From: JBFHNV01 sp965365655
GTDB lineage: Bacteria > Pseudomonadota > Gammaproteobacteria > HK1
Assembly: GCA_965365655.1 (NCBI GenBank)
Contig: CBDUCN010000267.1
Span: forward strand, 1-7,561
Reading direction: 5' to 3'
DNA: 7,561 nt
The notes beneath the pieces are model-generated. The model was not told the origin of the DNA and made no database searches. It saw only the letters and a program-made list of their open reading frames with translations. The number at the start of each line of letters is the position of its first letter. Within the stretch, counting starts at the first letter, position 1. The position numbers and the translations under genes are program-made. Positions 6,885-7,561 of this stretch are shown here, in pieces.

Positions 6885-6908
6885 GCACGGCCATGGCCAT
6901 GGGCATGG
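6885..6908. repeat. Four tandem 6-bp units (consensus SCAYGG) containing a 12-bp palindrome
   Basis: The units GCACGG, CCATGG, CCATGG and GCATGG follow each other without a gap. The middle two form a perfect palindrome, CCATGGCCATGG (6891-6902). The array lies about 165 bases upstream of the GGDEF-EAL start and 230 bases upstream of the oxygenase start. It could be a protein-binding site or a slippage-prone simple repeat; the sequence does not decide between these. Confidence 0.7.
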
Positions 6909-6977
6909 TGTACGGCACGGGCTCCGGATGCCGCGGGCCACGTCACAGCCTTCGCGTCCGGCGGCCGGCGTTCCGCG

Positions 6978-6996
6978 ACGGTCCCCCACGGTCCCC
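6978..6996. repeat. Direct repeat ACGGTCCCC, two copies 10 bp apart
   Basis: ACGGTCCCC occurs at 6978-6986 and again at 6988-6996, so equivalent bases lie on the same face of the helix. The second copy ends two bases before the TAGTAT patch at 6999-7004, where an activator or repressor site next to a promoter would be expected. The regulator is unknown and the promoter unproven. Confidence 0.5.
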
Positions 6997-7037
6997 GATA
7001 GTATTCCCCGGCGCGGGCGCCGTGGCGGCTCAGCGAC

Positions 7038-7073
7038 GGCAACGCCAGGGCGGCTTGCCGGAGGCGCGTTGCC
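7038..7073. repeat. 8-bp inverted repeat with a nested CTTG-loop hairpin upstream of the oxygenase gene
   Basis: GGCAACGC (7038-7045) is the exact reverse complement of GCGTTGCC (7066-7073). The 20 bases between them contain CGG-CTTG-CCG (7051-7060), a small stem with a CUUG-type tetraloop. It ends 67 bases before the oxygenase start. It could be an operator for a dimeric regulator or an RNA structure in the oxygenase leader. Confidence 0.45.
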
Positions 7074-7125
7074 CGGGGTCAGATCCGCGCCTGAATGCGA
7101 GCAGTCGACGTGCGTGGAGCAGGCC

Positions 7126-7130
7126 GGAGG
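7126..7130 (+). promoter_or_regulatory. Ribosome binding site of the oxygenase gene
   Basis: GGAGG lies 10 bases before the ATG at 7141. A second in-frame ATG at 7150 would be 19 bases away, too far, so 7141 is preferred. Confidence 0.65.
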
Positions 7131-7140
7131 CCGGTAAGCG

Positions 7141-7561
7141 ATGGATACGATGGTGACGGATTCCCCCGCGGCGTGGCGAGCCCGCGACCTGGTGCAGGAC
7201 CACGGCTGGGTCTTCCGGCTGGACGACGCCGCGCGCGCCGGTCTCGCGGCGGCGGTGCAGGCGGCCTGGGATCCCGAGCGGCCGCTGTTCGACTACCGCC
7301 GCGAGGACTTCGACCTGGCGCCCGGCTGGCCGGCGATCGAGGCGGCGCTCGGCGAGGCGCACCACGGCCGCGGCCTCGCGCTGGTGCGCGGGCTGCCGCG
7401 CGCGGAGCTCAGCGAGAAGCAGTTCGAGCTGCTGAGCTGGGGGATCGGGCTCCACGCCGGAGTGCCGCGCCCGCAGGGCAAGGCCACCCACTACGTCTCG
7501 GCGGTCCGTGACGCCGGCACCGACTACCGCAGCGCGACCGGTCGCGGCTACTCGTCCAACG
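7141..7561 (+). CDS. N-terminal part of a TauD/TfdA-family Fe(II)/2-oxoglutarate dioxygenase (3' end outside window)
   Basis: The frame starts at ATG 7141 and runs off the right edge after 140 codons. The visible part resembles the N-terminal region of TauD/TfdA-type oxygenases, which couple 2-oxoglutarate decarboxylation to hydroxylation of a substrate. Supporting phrases are GRGLALVRGLP (76-86), the usual 'G-x-G-(L/F)-x-x-(L/V)-R-G-(L/F)' strand; an SEKQFELLSWGIGLHAGVPR segment (91-110), matching the helix and 'G-x-x-x-G-x-P' turn; and RDAGTDYR followed by GRGYSSN (123-140). In relatives this last phrase comes directly before the first iron ligands. The His-x-Asp pair, the distal His and the 2-oxoglutarate-binding Arg would lie past the edge, so activity cannot be judged. 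Members of this group are soluble cytoplasmic enzymes of about 300-350 residues, often acting on sulfonates, aryloxyacids or trimethylammonium compounds; the substrate here is unknown. No signal peptide is present. Confidence 0.78.
   Translation, partial: MDTMVTDSPAAWRARDLVQDHGWVFRLDDAARAGLAAAVQAAWDPERPLFDYRREDFDLAPGWPAIEAALGEAHHGRGLALVRGLPRAELSEKQFELLSWGIGLHAGVPRPQGKATHYVSAVRDAGTDYRSATGRGYSSN

Larger units (their letters stand above)
6722..7140. other. 419-base divergent intergenic region with repeats and no convincing gene
   Basis: This is the shared upstream region of the minus-strand GGDEF-EAL gene and the plus-strand oxygenase gene, so it should hold both promoters. Open frames cross it on both strands, but none has a ribosome binding site joined to recognisable protein sequence. 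Visible structure: four near-identical tandem hexamers (6885-6908), a 9-bp direct repeat one helical turn apart (6978-6996), a lone less GC-rich patch GATAGTATT (6997-7005) just after it, and an 8-bp inverted repeat with a nested hairpin (7038-7073). The TAGTAT at 6999-7004 matches TATAAT at 4 of 6 positions on the plus strand, and its complement TACTAT also matches at 4 of 6 on the minus strand. No acceptable -35 box was found at normal spacing on either strand, so neither promoter is assigned. Confidence 0.6.

Noticed and set aside
6909..6935. Possible sigma54 promoter around TACGGCACGGGCTC
   Set aside because: GGCAC is present but no TTGC-type -12 element occurs at the required spacing.
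6749..7156. Small gene in the divergent region, including a His-Gly repeat reading of the hexamer array
   Set aside because: No ribosome binding site, no recognisable protein sequence and compositional shadow character. The frames also run into the well-supported oxygenase start.
7030..7491. 153-codon minus-strand frame opposite the oxygenase gene
   Set aside because: Its translation is antisense-like, while the plus strand has a ribosome binding site and oxygenase-like sequence in the same stretch.
1..7561. CRISPR array, tRNA, rRNA, insertion sequence, prophage or defence system
   Set aside because: No regularly spaced repeats, tRNA-like cloverleaf, transposase, integrase or nuclease motifs were seen. 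The genes are ordinary transport, signalling and metabolic families, so no new system is claimed.

Overview
The window is very GC-rich, densely coding DNA with the typical codon bias of a high-GC proteobacterium. The gene content (a TAXI-type TRAP transporter, a PAS-GGDEF-EAL protein, a TauD/TfdA-type oxygenase and a DUF302 protein) fits a Burkholderiales-like betaproteobacterium or a relative. That lineage is inferred from gene content and base composition only; there is no rRNA or other marker to confirm it.

Layout from left to right. Bases 1-148 hold the C-terminal end of a gene that looks like an M48-family metallopeptidase. Bases 276-731 encode a small secreted DUF302 protein. Two GC-rich hairpins (744-768 and 814-830) then separate it from a TRAP transporter pair on the same strand: a periplasmic TAXI-family solute-binding protein (907-1902) and a fused small-plus-large TRAP permease (2094-4193). 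The 191-base gap between these two genes contains a 17-bp stem hairpin that could set the ratio of binding protein to permease. Converging on the permease from the other strand is a six-TM PAS-GGDEF-EAL protein (coding 6721 down to 4241), with a compact hairpin in the 47-base gap between the two stop codons. A 419-base divergent intergenic region (6722-7140) follows. It holds short tandem and inverted repeats. The last gene begins at 7141: the first 140 codons of a TauD/TfdA-like Fe(II)/2-oxoglutarate oxygenase, cut by the window edge.

How the genes work together: only the TRAP pair is clearly one functional unit. The binding protein captures an organic anion in the periplasm, and the permease imports it using an ion gradient; the substrate cannot be read from the sequence. 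The c-di-GMP protein is a membrane-linked signalling enzyme in which both catalytic domains keep their key residues, but nothing in the sequence ties it to the transporter except proximity. The oxygenase and the DUF302 protein are separate transcription units as far as can be seen. I see no CRISPR array, phage, transposon, tRNA or rRNA. The coding part looks ordinary, and the less explained signals are in the intergenic regions.
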